In this document: in pieces, positions 9,201 to 17,238 of the stretch
How the letters are laid out: each line of letters begins with the position of its first letter
Numbering within the stretch: position 1 is the first letter of the stretch
Origin: CAYLUN01 sp964386865
GTDB taxonomy: Bacteria > Verrucomicrobiota > Kiritimatiellia > RFP12 > UBA1067
Assembly (NCBI GenBank): GCA_964386865.1
Contig: CAYLUN010000018.1
Location: 1 to 64,000 of the forward strand
DNA: 64,000 nt
Direction of reading: 5' to 3'
Notes under the pieces: model-generated
Database searches by the model: none
The model's input: only the letters and a program-made list of their open reading frames with translations
Told to the model about the DNA's origin: nothing
Position numbers and translations under genes: made by a program

Positions 9201-10147
9201 TTGCCGCTCTTGTACCACTCGATGTAGTACCGGCTGGCGCTGAGCAGCGCCGCGTGCGAGAGCATCGGCCCCCAGTGTCCCTTCCAAAGTGCCGTGTCGT
9301 ACGCCGACCCGAAGGGCGCGAGGTAGGAGGCCTCTCCCCAGTCGTTCCACGTGACCAGCTCGACCCACGTGGCGCCGTCTTGGATCGCTCCCTCCCACTG
9401 CTTGGCCAAGCCTTCAAGGCCGCGCGAGTCGTACGCGCGGTAGTTGCCGCCCAAGCCCCGGTAATACGGCGTGATGCCGGCCATAAATAGCTTGCCCGCG
9501 CCCAGCCACTTCTGCGCGAGCAGACGGTTGCTCTCCGCGATCTGCTCGGACGTGCCCGCCGCGCCGAAGTGGAAGAAGCCGTCGAGCCCGTCGCCGTGGT
9601 CGCGGAACACCTGGTCCACCTGCGCCTGCTTCGGCATCTCAGCCGCCGGCGTCGGATAGTAGAACGGCACGTAGCAGATCGCGCGCTCGCCGACAAACTC
9701 CTGACGGACGAACTCAGTCTGGGCGCGCTTGCCGCCAAACGTGGAGAGAACCGGCTTGCCCTTGTAGCGGAACTGATTCGGATGGCTGCGGAAGCTCTCC
9801 ACCATGTCGCGCGTCTCGTCGGGCGTCAGCCCGCTGGCGTAGTCGGCCGAGATGAAGAGCTCGAAATCCGTGCCCAGCTCCTGCGCGGCCTGATAGAGGA
9901 GCTGCGCGCGTTTCTTGTAGTGGGGCTCCTTGAGCGTCCAGCCTCCGCAGTTGAGCGCGAAGCCGTCGATGCCCGCCGCCTGCGCGGCCCGAATCTCGCG
10001 CTGATAGTCCGCAATCTTCGAATCGCCCCCGTAGGTCGGTATGCACACCATGTAGTGCGCGAAGACCTTGCGGCCCTCGTCGCCGGCCCGCGCGCCCAGC
10101 CCCAGCGCCACGATTCCCGCCATCGCCCACCGATACCGAATGCGCAT
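6290..10147 (-). CDS. secreted two-module glycoside hydrolase: GH71-like plus GH42-like
   Basis: 1285 residues with an N-terminal Sec signal (cleavage near GLGARA-GDEG). Residues 27-325 match GH71 alpha-1,3-glucanases: KVFAHYMVCIPTYG, AAGIDGFALNCGGW, and TWNDWGEAS at 266-274. A beta-rich linker (about 355-600) follows. From about 610 a second TIM barrel resembles GH42 beta-galactosidases: ALARDAGVNLVSFAAPTCW, and GLHPCGQNTGEWFYYD, in which E748 is the likely acid/base. The C-terminal 250 residues look like trimerisation and beta domains. AAAGGGG precedes the ATG. It lies 52 bases after the GH53 gene, so they are probably co-transcribed. GH71 plus GH42 in one chain is unusual, and both substrates remain inferred. 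Confidence 0.75.
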   Translation of the reverse strand: MRIRYRWAMAGIVALGLGARAGDEGRKVFAHYMVCIPTYGGDSKIADYQREIRAAQAAGIDGFALNCGGWTLKEPHYKKRAQLLYQAAQELGTDFELFISADYASGLTPDETRDMVESFRSHPNQFRYKGKPVLSTFGGKRAQTEFVRQEFVGERAICYVPFYYPTPAAEMPKQAQVDQVFRDHGDGLDGFFHFGAAGTSEQIAESNRLLAQKWLGAGKLFMAGITPYYRGLGGNYRAYDSRGLEGLAKQWEGAIQDGATWVELVTWNDWGEASYLAPFGSAYDTALWKGHWGPMLSHAALLSASRYYIEWYKSGKRPEIREDSLCYAYRLHPKTASLDGKRPGGADKLADDVFVSLFLTAPARLSIRSGASEKAMDVPAGVTHVSAPLAAGPQRFVLTRGGEAVIDKTGEQEVSASDAWGNYNLFAGEAKPLTVRVQSAKGGPQICVNGRPVPPRFFWGSENSGLIAVGEAWAERAFEFAPDADLAGNATLHVRFTDVPADLWIKDLRVTDAATGADVLPAGSFASQEAFAKAWSAWPVGEANTVGQLGFEDGALRVALRPPKGGAKGPDFHLHSRGLTLAKGHQYRCSFRCRGTPDQMLTPAVYRVDSGQYSRIGGPQGSFYSQVALARDAGVNLVSFAAPTCWAPPEQKQDWTPLDALCRRLIAVNPNILLVPRFDANAPHWWQERHPEARMVYDGKTVAPVACVSDRAYRADMCAHLERLARHLCEAFPEHFAGLHPCGQNTGEWFYYDSWKHPLSGYDPATQAAFREWLKARGDPAAATAEPPSADERRAHPNGFLRDPAREGRLIEFARFQQREMSDFVAEMAAACRRGTGGKKLVVFFYGYGFEFPPLGNGAPTSGHYALGSLLTSRDIDILCSPISYTDREWLGTAPAMSAAESVKAAGILWLNEDDSRTYLDPRKQEHAQEGGLVNLKQTQQVMLRNTAQAALRGFGTWWMDLPGQGWFNDAAIWEQIVRLRPVDEAMARRDTPFTPEIAAIIDEDSMCHLTGGSAVAARPLIYEGRAALGRSGAPYGQYLLEDALAGRVPARLQFFLSAWRVTPEQRKALAGKRLAAPLRTGGAAGLWTRMKGWAGMGQAKDVTRVWCWAPGYLCPDRADAAGMEEVTGFKARAVALSAAEVAPTEIGRKHGLTRAWGPKAKIEPLFCAEASPCEVWATYDDGSAAVAVRRTRTGHDVFVGVPQLTPELVHALAKLAGVHCYTAPGPALWAANGYLSVQAHTNGTVRFDTGRKGPVTDALNGTALGKGPQVELNLEAGEVRVLRY

Positions 10148-10199
10148 ATGTCCCCTTTACCCTCACCGACCGTTAAGATCTCCCCTGTCGCCTGAGCGC

Positions 10200-11258
10200 T
10201 CACCGTCCCAGCGCGCCGAGCGCGGGCAGGGCGTTGCCGTCCGCGTCGAACAGCGCGACGTCGCCGCCTTTCCAGACGTGCAGGCCCTGGGTACGCACCG
10301 ACTCCGGATACCACCAGATCACGCCGCAGCCGAGGCCGTTCGGCGCGGCGCGAACCGCCTCGCCAACATCGCGCAGAAACTGCGCCTGCCCCTGGGGTGT
10401 CATCGGCCAGTTCATGTTCTTCTTCTCGTCGTGCGGCCGCCACGGGTAGGCGGTCTCGACCACCATAATCGGCTTGCCGTAGCGCAGGGCCGTCTGACTC
10501 AGGTTCTCCCTCAGCTTGTCCAGCCCGCCGTGCCACCACGGATAGTAGCTGAGGCCGATCAGGTCGAACTCCACGTGGCGCTCGCGCAGATTGTCGAAAA
10601 ACCGGCGCGTCCCCTCCTCGCTGCCCCCGCAATCGACGTGGAGCATGACTTGCACGCGCTCGCCGCCCGCGAGCGGCTTCCGCACGCCGCGGATGCCCGC
10701 GCGGAGCAGCACCGCGAACTTGTCCCAGCCGCCCTCCTTCGCCCCGAGCTTGCCCTCCGGCCACAGAAACCCCGGCGTGATCTCGTTTCCGACCTGCACG
10801 ATATCGGGCAGGCAGCGCGCCTCTTTGAAGGCCTTCATGACGTCAGCCGTATAGGTTTCCACCTGCTTTTCAAGCGCGTTAAAGGCCAGGTTGGTCCACG
10901 CGGCGGGCTTGGTCTGTTTGCCGGGGTCGGCCCACGTGTCGGAGTAGTGCAGGTCGAGCAAGAGGCGGGCGCCGCTCGCCTTGATCCGCTGCCCGAGGCG
11001 GAGCGCGTAAGGCAGATCCTGCACGACAACCTCTTTCAGGGTCGGGTTCACGAACAGCCGGACGCGAAAGCACGTGCAGCCGTGCTTGCGCATGATGACG
11101 AGCGCGTCACCCGCCTGTCCGCCATCCTTGTAGACCGCGCCCAGCGACTCCAGCTTTGGCAGCGCCGAGATGTCGCCGCCCGTCAAGAACAGCGCAGTCT
11201 CACCGGCATGAATGGCCGTAGCGAGCGAGAGCGTGAGAAACACCGTGATCGTTCGCAT
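10200..11258 (-). CDS. arabinogalactan endo-beta-1,4-galactanase, GH53
   Basis: 352 residues from the start at 11258, where a signal peptide begins (MRTITVFLTLSLATAIHA) after AAAGGG; ten upstream codons in frame are not needed. GH53 hallmarks: FRVRLFVNPT, LLLDLHYSDTWADPGKQTKP, acid/base E159 in QVGNEITPGFLWP, IGLSYYPWWHG, and nucleophile E268 in IMVVETAYPW. The length is that of a single catalytic domain. It hydrolyses beta-1,4-galactan side chains of pectin (type I arabinogalactan) outside the cytoplasm. It is followed by the GH71/GH42-like gene, whose galactosidase-like module could process the released galacto-oligosaccharides (inference). Confidence 0.93.
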   Translation of the reverse strand: MRTITVFLTLSLATAIHAGETALFLTGGDISALPKLESLGAVYKDGGQAGDALVIMRKHGCTCFRVRLFVNPTLKEVVVQDLPYALRLGQRIKASGARLLLDLHYSDTWADPGKQTKPAAWTNLAFNALEKQVETYTADVMKAFKEARCLPDIVQVGNEITPGFLWPEGKLGAKEGGWDKFAVLLRAGIRGVRKPLAGGERVQVMLHVDCGGSEEGTRRFFDNLRERHVEFDLIGLSYYPWWHGGLDKLRENLSQTALRYGKPIMVVETAYPWRPHDEKKNMNWPMTPQGQAQFLRDVGEAVRAAPNGLGCGVIWWYPESVRTQGLHVWKGGDVALFDADGNALPALGALGR

Positions 11259-11312
11259 TCCAACACCCTTTCGCACCGCGATCAGCACCCGGGACTAACG
11301 CGCCAGCCGCCA

Positions 11313-11443
11313 ACAATTTTCTTATTATGGCCTGAGACGGCCGGACGGCCGAACCACAAACACGTCTACCCGCGTGCGTAGCCGTTCGTAGTCCGAGCTT
11401 CAGCCCGTCTTCACGGGACAGGGTTGGCCGCCCTTAGAAGTGC
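11313..11443. repeat. 130-bp palindromic repeat element, copy 1
   Basis: Nearly identical over about 120 bases to copy 2 at 31934-32062. It includes the shared stretches TTATGGCCTGAGACGGCC, ACAAACACGTCTACCCGCG and CTTCAGCCCGTCTTCACGGG. Internal inverted arms and short diverged terminal inverted repeats (ACAATTTTCTTA / GCACTTCTAAG) are present. No coding capacity is seen. It lies between the GH53 start and the PA14 gene stop, so it could also act as a transcription boundary. Confidence 0.8.
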
Positions 11444-11458
11444 TGGTCAGCCGCAGCG

Positions 11459-13870
11459 TCACGGCTTGGCCTCTTCCGGGCGGCTGGCTGCTTTCAGCTG
11501 GAGGAGCGTCGCGTCGATTTGCTTGACCTGGTCCTCCGCCGCGCGGAGGGCCTCCTTGGCTCGGTCGGCCTCTCGCTGGAGCGCTTCGGCCGCGGCCGCA
11601 GTCACTGGCTCGTCCGCGTCCAGCCGCGCCTGATCCGCCGCGCGCGCCGCGTTGACATCGTTGAGCAGGCCCAAGGCCTTCTGTATTTCCGCCTCAACCT
11701 GCTGCCGGATCTCTTGCGCGCGCGGCGTAAAGCCTGCCGTGGCCGCGTAGAGCAGATTCGAGGCGGTGACGATCTCGGGGACGTCGGCAGCCACAGGGCT
11801 CCACGCGACGGACAGGTGGTCGTTTTTCTCGCCTTCGCGCAGCAGCGCCTCGACAACGTACTGCTGGCCCTTCGTGAGCTGAATCGGCTTCGACCGTCGT
11901 TTCTCGCGATCCCAGACGCGGTGGTTGCAGTAGTTGTCGGTTCTGACGATGAGCGCCAGCTTCTCGGGCGTGTCGTCCGGGCTCAGCCAGAGCTCGCCTT
12001 GGTCGTCGGCCGCCAGATAGAAGTAGTACTCGCCCGTCGCGGGTGGCGTCAGGTAGCCGCGCACCCGCGCGACGAACTTCTCCGCATAGTCGCGCGGCGT
12101 CTCGAACTGGCTGAGCACCTGCGTGTCGTCCGGAGGGTTCTTCAGCAGCCCCTTGGACCGGACCTCGTTCAGGTTTCCGTAGGGGTTCTTCAGCCAGTAC
12201 TCGACAAGCAGGCCCGGCACAAGTCCGGTGGTCGCGGCCAGCTCCTCCTGCCGCTTGGCCACCTTCTCGGCGAAGCCGGCGGCGGACGCGATCGTGCGGT
12301 CCAGTTCGGTCCGGGTGGCCTTCATGCGGACGCCTGCCTGCAGCGTCTCCGGTGTTCCGCCCAGCACGCGCTCGGCCAGCGTCACAAGGCTGGCCTGCTG
12401 GGCGAGGGCTCGCTCGCGGTATTTCAGGGCGAGGTCGAGGCCGCCCGTGACCTCTTGGCAGTAAACGGCGGACGCGAGGAACAGCACGCTCTTGGTGTTG
12501 GGGTCGGCCACGGCCCGGGGGGCCGTGGCGTTCACGAGCTTCAGCATCTGGTCGGCCGGGATCTTGGCCCACTCGACGATGCGCCCGGGCGCCACGGTGA
12601 CCCCCTCGTCCGTCGCAGTCGTCACGTCGGCCTGACCGCCGAACGCGGTCCACACGCCGCGGACGGGCGCCTTGGCCAGCTCGGCTTGCACGAACGACCG
12701 CAGGCGGCCCATCAGTTCGAAGCGCAAGACCGCGGTCTCGACATACGCCAGCGCCGCCGGCTCCTGCCAGGCGGCCTTGCCGGCCTTCAGGACATCGGCG
12801 GCCTCGGCATAGCGGTGAGCGACGGCGTTTTTGCGGATCTGCTCGTCGACCGCTGAGCGGGCTGGGGCCAGCGCCGCCTCGCGGGCCTCGCGTGTGGTGC
12901 GACGCTCGCCCGGGGCGTCAGGCGCGGCGGCGGGCGCGCCGCCGGAGGCTTCGGCCCACGGCTGCAGGAAGCGCCCGTCGATGACGACGAAGCGGTCGGA
13001 GACGGGGCCCTTCCAGGCGACGAACAGATAGTCGTGCCCAATCCCCTCCTTGAGAAACGCTTCGAGGTAATAGCGCTGGCCGGCGACGAGCTCGCACGCG
13101 GGCGACTGCTGGTCGCCGCGCGCCGTCCACTGGCCCTTTTGAACGCAGGCCTCGTAGCTGACCAGCCTGCGCACATGGGCGGGCGTGTCGTCCGCGCTGA
13201 GCCACAGCTCAACCCCGTCATCGCCGACCGCGGAGAACCAATACGTCCCGGAGGCGGACGGCACCAGAAAGCCGCGGACGCGGACGCCGTAGTTCTCGGC
13301 GATGTCCTCGGACAGCTCGAATTTTTCGACCTGCACCGTGCGGTCGGGCCGATTCGGAAAAGCGGGCGCCGCGCGAATCGCGCTGACCGGCTTTCCCGGA
13401 ATGTTCTCATAGTAATCGCAGCGCAGGCCTTGGGCGCCGCCGACCGGCGACTCGCGCCAGACGGCTTTGCTCGGCTGGTTTCCGGGCCGAGGCTGCTGCG
13501 GCTGAACGGGCTGAGGCGCAGGCTGCCCCGAATGCTTCGCGTAGAGTTCGGCTTCGGGGTCGGCGGGCATGTCAGGCGGCGCGGGCTGGGGCACGGCGGC
13601 GGGCGTCTGGGCGGGCGCCGCAGACGGGCCGGCGGCAGCCGGCTGAGCCGGCCGCCGCTTGTCGCCGCGGCCGCCCGCGAGCACGGCGACCAAAACAACC
13701 ACCCCCACGACGACCGCCACGCCCACCCCAATCAGCGCACCCGGAACCCCCTTCTTTGAGCCCTGCGGCCGCTTCTTCTGGGGCGCAGGCGGCTCCGTGG
13801 CCGGCGAGTGGACGTGGCCTTTCTGCTGAATCTTCTGGGTGAAACCGCGGTCGATCTTGATGGTTGACAT
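11459..13870 (-). CDS. membrane-anchored protein with two PA14 domains
   Basis: 803 residues. A short cytoplasmic tail (1-42, rich in K, Q and P) is followed by one TM helix (43-66, GALIGVGVAVVVGVVVLVAVLAG) and a Pro/Ala/Gln linker. PA14-type domains lie at about 146-305 (LRCDYYENIPG, SGTYWFSAVGDDGVELWLS, GQRYYLEAFLKEG, YLFVAWKGP) and about 545-695 (TGEYYFYLAADDQGELWLS, GQQYVVEALLREG, LSVAWSPV). A coiled-coil-prone C-terminus follows. PA14 domains bind carbohydrates and commonly accompany hydrolases. The large periplasmic or surface part suggests glycan binding next to the neighbouring esterase, 53 bases upstream. No catalytic domain is recognised. Confidence 0.8.
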   Translation of the reverse strand: MSTIKIDRGFTQKIQQKGHVHSPATEPPAPQKKRPQGSKKGVPGALIGVGVAVVVGVVVLVAVLAGGRGDKRRPAQPAAAGPSAAPAQTPAAVPQPAPPDMPADPEAELYAKHSGQPAPQPVQPQQPRPGNQPSKAVWRESPVGGAQGLRCDYYENIPGKPVSAIRAAPAFPNRPDRTVQVEKFELSEDIAENYGVRVRGFLVPSASGTYWFSAVGDDGVELWLSADDTPAHVRRLVSYEACVQKGQWTARGDQQSPACELVAGQRYYLEAFLKEGIGHDYLFVAWKGPVSDRFVVIDGRFLQPWAEASGGAPAAAPDAPGERRTTREAREAALAPARSAVDEQIRKNAVAHRYAEAADVLKAGKAAWQEPAALAYVETAVLRFELMGRLRSFVQAELAKAPVRGVWTAFGGQADVTTATDEGVTVAPGRIVEWAKIPADQMLKLVNATAPRAVADPNTKSVLFLASAVYCQEVTGGLDLALKYRERALAQQASLVTLAERVLGGTPETLQAGVRMKATRTELDRTIASAAGFAEKVAKRQEELAATTGLVPGLLVEYWLKNPYGNLNEVRSKGLLKNPPDDTQVLSQFETPRDYAEKFVARVRGYLTPPATGEYYFYLAADDQGELWLSPDDTPEKLALIVRTDNYCNHRVWDREKRRSKPIQLTKGQQYVVEALLREGEKNDHLSVAWSPVAADVPEIVTASNLLYAATAGFTPRAQEIRQQVEAEIQKALGLLNDVNAARAADQARLDADEPVTAAAAEALQREADRAKEALRAAEDQVKQIDATLLQLKAASRPEEAKP

Positions 13871-13923
13871 GACGTCTGTCTCTTCCGGTTAGTCTTGCTC
13901 TACACCGCCTCAGCGCCGCCCAC

Positions 13924-15480
13924 TTACTTCATCGGCGCAGAGGTCGGCAACTCAAACGTGTCGGTGCGGAACGGCGACGCGGGCAGGCCCGCTCCATTGA
14001 AGAGACTGCACGCCGGATCGGCCGCCCACGCATAGCGCACGGCGACCGGCGCCTGGACCTCTGGGCTCGACACGACCACCGTGCTGCCCGCGATCTTGGC
14101 GCTGGCGGATTTCCAAACCTGATCAGCGCCCGCGATGACGAACCCCTTGAGCTCGCCGCCTTTCGCGGTGAGGCCGCCGTCCGCGTGCGTGAAGGAGCAG
14201 ACCACCTCGCTGCCCTTGACCGTGTGGCCGGCCGGCAGGGGGCCGCAGACCGAGGCCACGGGCTGTCCGTAAACCGCTCCCAGCGCCCAGTACGCGAGGC
14301 GGCGGCCCACGTCCTGCTTGTTCTTGGGGTGGATGTCCGCGGTCTCACCAATATCCATCGTGGTGGCCATTCCGGTCTTGGGCACGTGCAGCGCCTGCAG
14401 CATGCCTTCGCGCACCAGAGGCCAGTTGCGATCCGAGGCGCGGAAGTTCGGCAACTGCACCCACGCGAAGGGCAGCTCGCAGCCCCAGCGGGCGCGCCAA
14501 TCCAGAATCAGCGTCTTCAATTGCAGGCCGTAGAGCGCTGCAGTCAAGTCGTTGGCATTGGACTCGCCCTGATACCACACCGCCCCTTTGATGGCGTACG
14601 GGACGAGCGGCGCGATCATGCCGTTGTAGAGGTTCGCGGGATAGTGCGAGTCCAGACGGGGGTCGCCGGGCTTCTTCGGCGCGCGGGGAACCTGCTTGTT
14701 CTCAGCCTTGGCTTTCTTCGCGCTCTCCCTCCACGCGGCGACCTGCTTCTCGTAGCCTGCCAGGGCCTTGGCCTCGTCCCACGGCTGCGCCGTTTTGGCC
14801 ACCCACGGATCGCTGACCGCCTTCAGCGCGGGCACGGCCGCCAGCGCCTCGGCGCTGGTCCACGCCTCGACCGGCGTGCCGCCCCACGACGAGTTGATCA
14901 GGCCGACCGGAACACTGAGCTTCTGGTGCAGCGCGCGGCCGAAGAAATAGGCGGTCGCCGAGAAATTGCTGACCGCTCCCGGCGAGCATACGACCCACTG
15001 GCCTTTGCAGGCGGACTGAGGCGTCTTGCCGACCTCGCGCTCGACCGTAAACATGCGGATCTGCGGCAGCGTCGCAGCGGCCAGCTCCTTCTCGAAGTCG
15101 TTGCAGCGGTTGACAGTCATGGCCATGTTGGATTGCCCCGAGCCCAGCCAAACCTCGCCGGCCAGCACGTCCTGCACGGTGAGCGCGTTCCTGCCCTTGA
15201 CAGTCAGCGTGAGCGCCGCGCCCGGCTTCAGCGCGCTGAGCGAGACCCGCCACGTCCCGTCCCTGCCCGCCTTCGTGGTCTTCGTCTGCCCCGCAATCGT
15301 CACGGTCACATCCTCGCCCGGATCAGCCCAGCCCCAGACGGGAACGGCGACGCCCTGCTGCAGCACCGCGTGGTCGCAGAACAGCGGAGCCAGCCGCACG
15401 TCAGCCCGCAGCGTTTGAGCGGCGCCCAGGACCCACACGAGCAGGAACCACGAGGCAATCGACAGTCGCTTCAGATGCAT
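13924..15480 (-). CDS. sialate O-acetylesterase-type SGNH esterase
   Basis: 518 residues from the ATG at 15480, preferred because GGAG lies five bases upstream and a signal peptide (MHLKRLSIASWFLLVWVLGAAQTLRA) follows; the frame is open 12 codons further. Family features: N-terminal beta domain (LFCDHAVLQQG, VPVWGWADPGE), nucleophile S117 in GSGQSNM, GLINSSWGGTPVEAW, GAVWYQGESNAN, and the DxxH-type motif ADIHPKNK. In this family the enzyme removes acetyl groups from sialic acids or from plant glycans such as xylan and pectin; given the neighbouring galactanase, a plant-glycan role is as likely as sialate. Probably co-transcribed with the PA14 gene. Confidence 0.88.
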   Translation of the reverse strand: MHLKRLSIASWFLLVWVLGAAQTLRADVRLAPLFCDHAVLQQGVAVPVWGWADPGEDVTVTIAGQTKTTKAGRDGTWRVSLSALKPGAALTLTVKGRNALTVQDVLAGEVWLGSGQSNMAMTVNRCNDFEKELAAATLPQIRMFTVEREVGKTPQSACKGQWVVCSPGAVSNFSATAYFFGRALHQKLSVPVGLINSSWGGTPVEAWTSAEALAAVPALKAVSDPWVAKTAQPWDEAKALAGYEKQVAAWRESAKKAKAENKQVPRAPKKPGDPRLDSHYPANLYNGMIAPLVPYAIKGAVWYQGESNANDLTAALYGLQLKTLILDWRARWGCELPFAWVQLPNFRASDRNWPLVREGMLQALHVPKTGMATTMDIGETADIHPKNKQDVGRRLAYWALGAVYGQPVASVCGPLPAGHTVKGSEVVCSFTHADGGLTAKGGELKGFVIAGADQVWKSASAKIAGSTVVVSSPEVQAPVAVRYAWAADPACSLFNGAGLPASPFRTDTFELPTSAPMK

Positions 15481-15658
15481 AATGCTCCACATCCTTCCAC
15501 AGATTCGTGAGATCAAACAGCATGATCTACACGATTAGGACGGGATTGTAAGGCAAGCGCTAGGACGCGTCAAGCCTGCCCTTCCAGCCCCGGCGCCCCG
15601 CGCCCCAAGCCAACAGAAATGACGGGCGTCCGACAAAAAAGCTCGCATTCAGGCGCCT

Positions 15659-15688
15659 GCGGACAGGAAGCGACCGCTTCCTGTCCGC
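15659..15688. terminator. perfect 13-bp stem-loop
   Basis: GCGGACAGGAAGC pairs perfectly with GCTTCCTGTCCGC across a four-base loop, followed on the plus strand by a moderately T-rich run (TTGTTTTCCTGTTTTCG). It lies upstream of both flanking genes, so it does not obviously end either. It may terminate an unseen transcript or act as a leader element or protein-binding site. Confidence 0.4.
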
Positions 15689-15797
15689 GCGCTTGTTTTC
15701 CTGTTTTCGACTCGTCCACAAGAAATGTCTGGTTGCCATAATAGGTAATACAATTCTGTCCCTCAGCCGCACTGCGCGACGTGTTGCAGTGACAGTA

Positions 15798-15814
15798 TTG
15801 GCATGTTCCCTGCT
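15798..15814 (+). promoter_or_regulatory. candidate sigma-54 promoter for amt-PII
   Basis: TTGGCATGTTCCCTGCT has the invariant GG (-24) and GC (-12) separated by exactly 10 bases. It matches the TTGGCACG-N4-TTGCW consensus at all but two specified positions. The expected start point near 15826 leaves a leader of about 90 bases before amt at 15918. Amt-PII operons are classic sigma-54/NtrC targets, but no NtrC-family gene is in the window. Confidence 0.55.
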
Positions 15815-15917
15815 GATCAGACCGTACCCCGAAATCCTGCGGCGCCGGGCTTGCGGTGTTGCGGGCGAGTTTTGTCAGCAGGATGCCGGGTCAATGAACC
15901 ATCAGTGAGGACTCCAC

Positions 15918-17210
15918 ATGCGTCTACCAACACGAAGCCGATCATTGTTTGCGACCGTGATGACGGGTGCAGGGCTCTGGGGGCTGCCAGCCTTGGCGGG
16001 CGACCCCCCTTCCGTGACCGAGGTCGCCATGGCCTCCGATACGCTGTTCATCTTGATCGGCGCGGTGATGATCCTCGCGATGCACGCCGGCTTCGCCTTT
16101 CTCGAGGTCGGCTCGGTGCGCCGAAAGAACCAGGTGAACGCGCTAAATAAGATCATCTGCGAGTGGTCGTTCTCGACGCTGCTCTACTTCCTGATCGGCT
16201 ACCCGATCGCGCGCGGCGTGTCGTTTCTCGCGCCGGTGGAGAGCATGGCCGCCGACCACGGCGTGGCCTACGTGCGCTTCTTCCTGCTGCTGGGCTTCGC
16301 CGCCTGCATTCCGGCGATCATCTCCGGCGGCGTGGCTGAGCGCGCGAAGTTCTGGACGAACGCCATCGCCGGCATGATTTTCGTGGGCCTCGTCTACCCG
16401 CTCATCGAGGGCGTCCTCTGGGGGCGCATGAGCGCCGCTCTGGCCGGGGCGGACGGCTGGCTCGCCAGGACGGCAGGCGCGCCGTTCCACGATTTCGCCG
16501 GCTCGGTGGTCGTGCACGCGGTGGGCGGCTGGCTGGCTCTGCCGGCCATCTACCTTTTGGGCGCACGCATGAAGCGCTACGAGTCGGACTCCATCAAGGT
16601 GAGCAGCATCCCGTTCCTCGCGCTCGGGAGCTGGACGCTGATCGTCGGCTGGTTCGGCTTCAACGTCATGAGCGCCGGCGCGCTGGCGAACATCTCCGGC
16701 GTGGTCGCGATCAACTCGCTGATGGCGATGGTCGGCGGCACGCTGGCCGCCCTCTTCATCAGCCGCAACGACGCGGGCTTCGTGCACAACGGCGCGCTGG
16801 CCGGCCTCGTCGCCGTCTGCGCGGGCTCGGACCTCTACCACCCCATCAGCGCCCTGACGGTCGGCGCGGGCGCGGGCGCGCTCTTCGTGTTCCTCTTTCA
16901 GGCGGAGACCAGCCGCTGGCGCATCGACGATGTGCTGGGCGTCTGGCCCCTGCACGGCGCGTGCGGCGCCTGGGGCGGCATCGCCTGCGGCATCTTCGGG
17001 CAGAAGGCCCTGGGCGGCCTCGGCGGAGTCTCCTTCTTCTCGCAGCTTCTCGTCACCGGCGGCGTCGTGGTCGTCTGCCTCTGCGCCAGCGCGCTGGTCT
17101 ACGGCCTCCTGAAGCGTACGGTCGGCATTCGCCTCAGCCCGCACGAGGAGCTGGTGGGCGCGGACCTCGCGGTCCACATGATCGAGTCCCACCCCGAGGA
17201 AGCCCTCTAA
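15918..17210 (+). CDS. amt: ammonium transporter, Amt family
   Basis: 430 residues. A signal-like N-terminus (cleavage near GLPALA-GDPP) is followed by about 11 TM helices, the standard Amt topology. Signature stretches include GFAFLEVGSVRRKNQVNAL, IISGGVAERAKF, the first pore His in DFAGSVVVHAVGG, and the second His region in GVWPLHGACGAWGG. It conducts ammonia/ammonium across the inner membrane. The PII gene follows 28 bases downstream and presumably blocks the channel when nitrogen is plentiful. The upstream sigma-54-like promoter suggests induction under nitrogen limitation. Confidence 0.96.
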   Translation: MRLPTRSRSLFATVMTGAGLWGLPALAGDPPSVTEVAMASDTLFILIGAVMILAMHAGFAFLEVGSVRRKNQVNALNKIICEWSFSTLLYFLIGYPIARGVSFLAPVESMAADHGVAYVRFFLLLGFAACIPAIISGGVAERAKFWTNAIAGMIFVGLVYPLIEGVLWGRMSAALAGADGWLARTAGAPFHDFAGSVVVHAVGGWLALPAIYLLGARMKRYESDSIKVSSIPFLALGSWTLIVGWFGFNVMSAGALANISGVVAINSLMAMVGGTLAALFISRNDAGFVHNGALAGLVAVCAGSDLYHPISALTVGAGAGALFVFLFQAETSRWRIDDVLGVWPLHGACGAWGGIACGIFGQKALGGLGGVSFFSQLLVTGGVVVVCLCASALVYGLLKRTVGIRLSPHEELVGADLAVHMIESHPEEAL

Positions 17211-17238
17211 CACACGCCCGCCGCGAAAGGAGCCTGCC

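Larger units (their letters stand above)
15481..15917. other. divergent intergenic region, esterase / amt
   Basis: 437 bases between two divergent start codons. It contains a strong hairpin (15659-15688) and a candidate sigma-54 promoter facing amt (15798-15814). A 70-codon open frame on the minus strand (15560-15772) has no recognisable features and is taken as chance. Confidence 0.6.

Noticed and set aside
15560..15772. possible 70-codon gene in the esterase-amt gap
   Set aside because: It reads through the perfect hairpin, lacks a convincing ribosome binding site and has no family resemblance.
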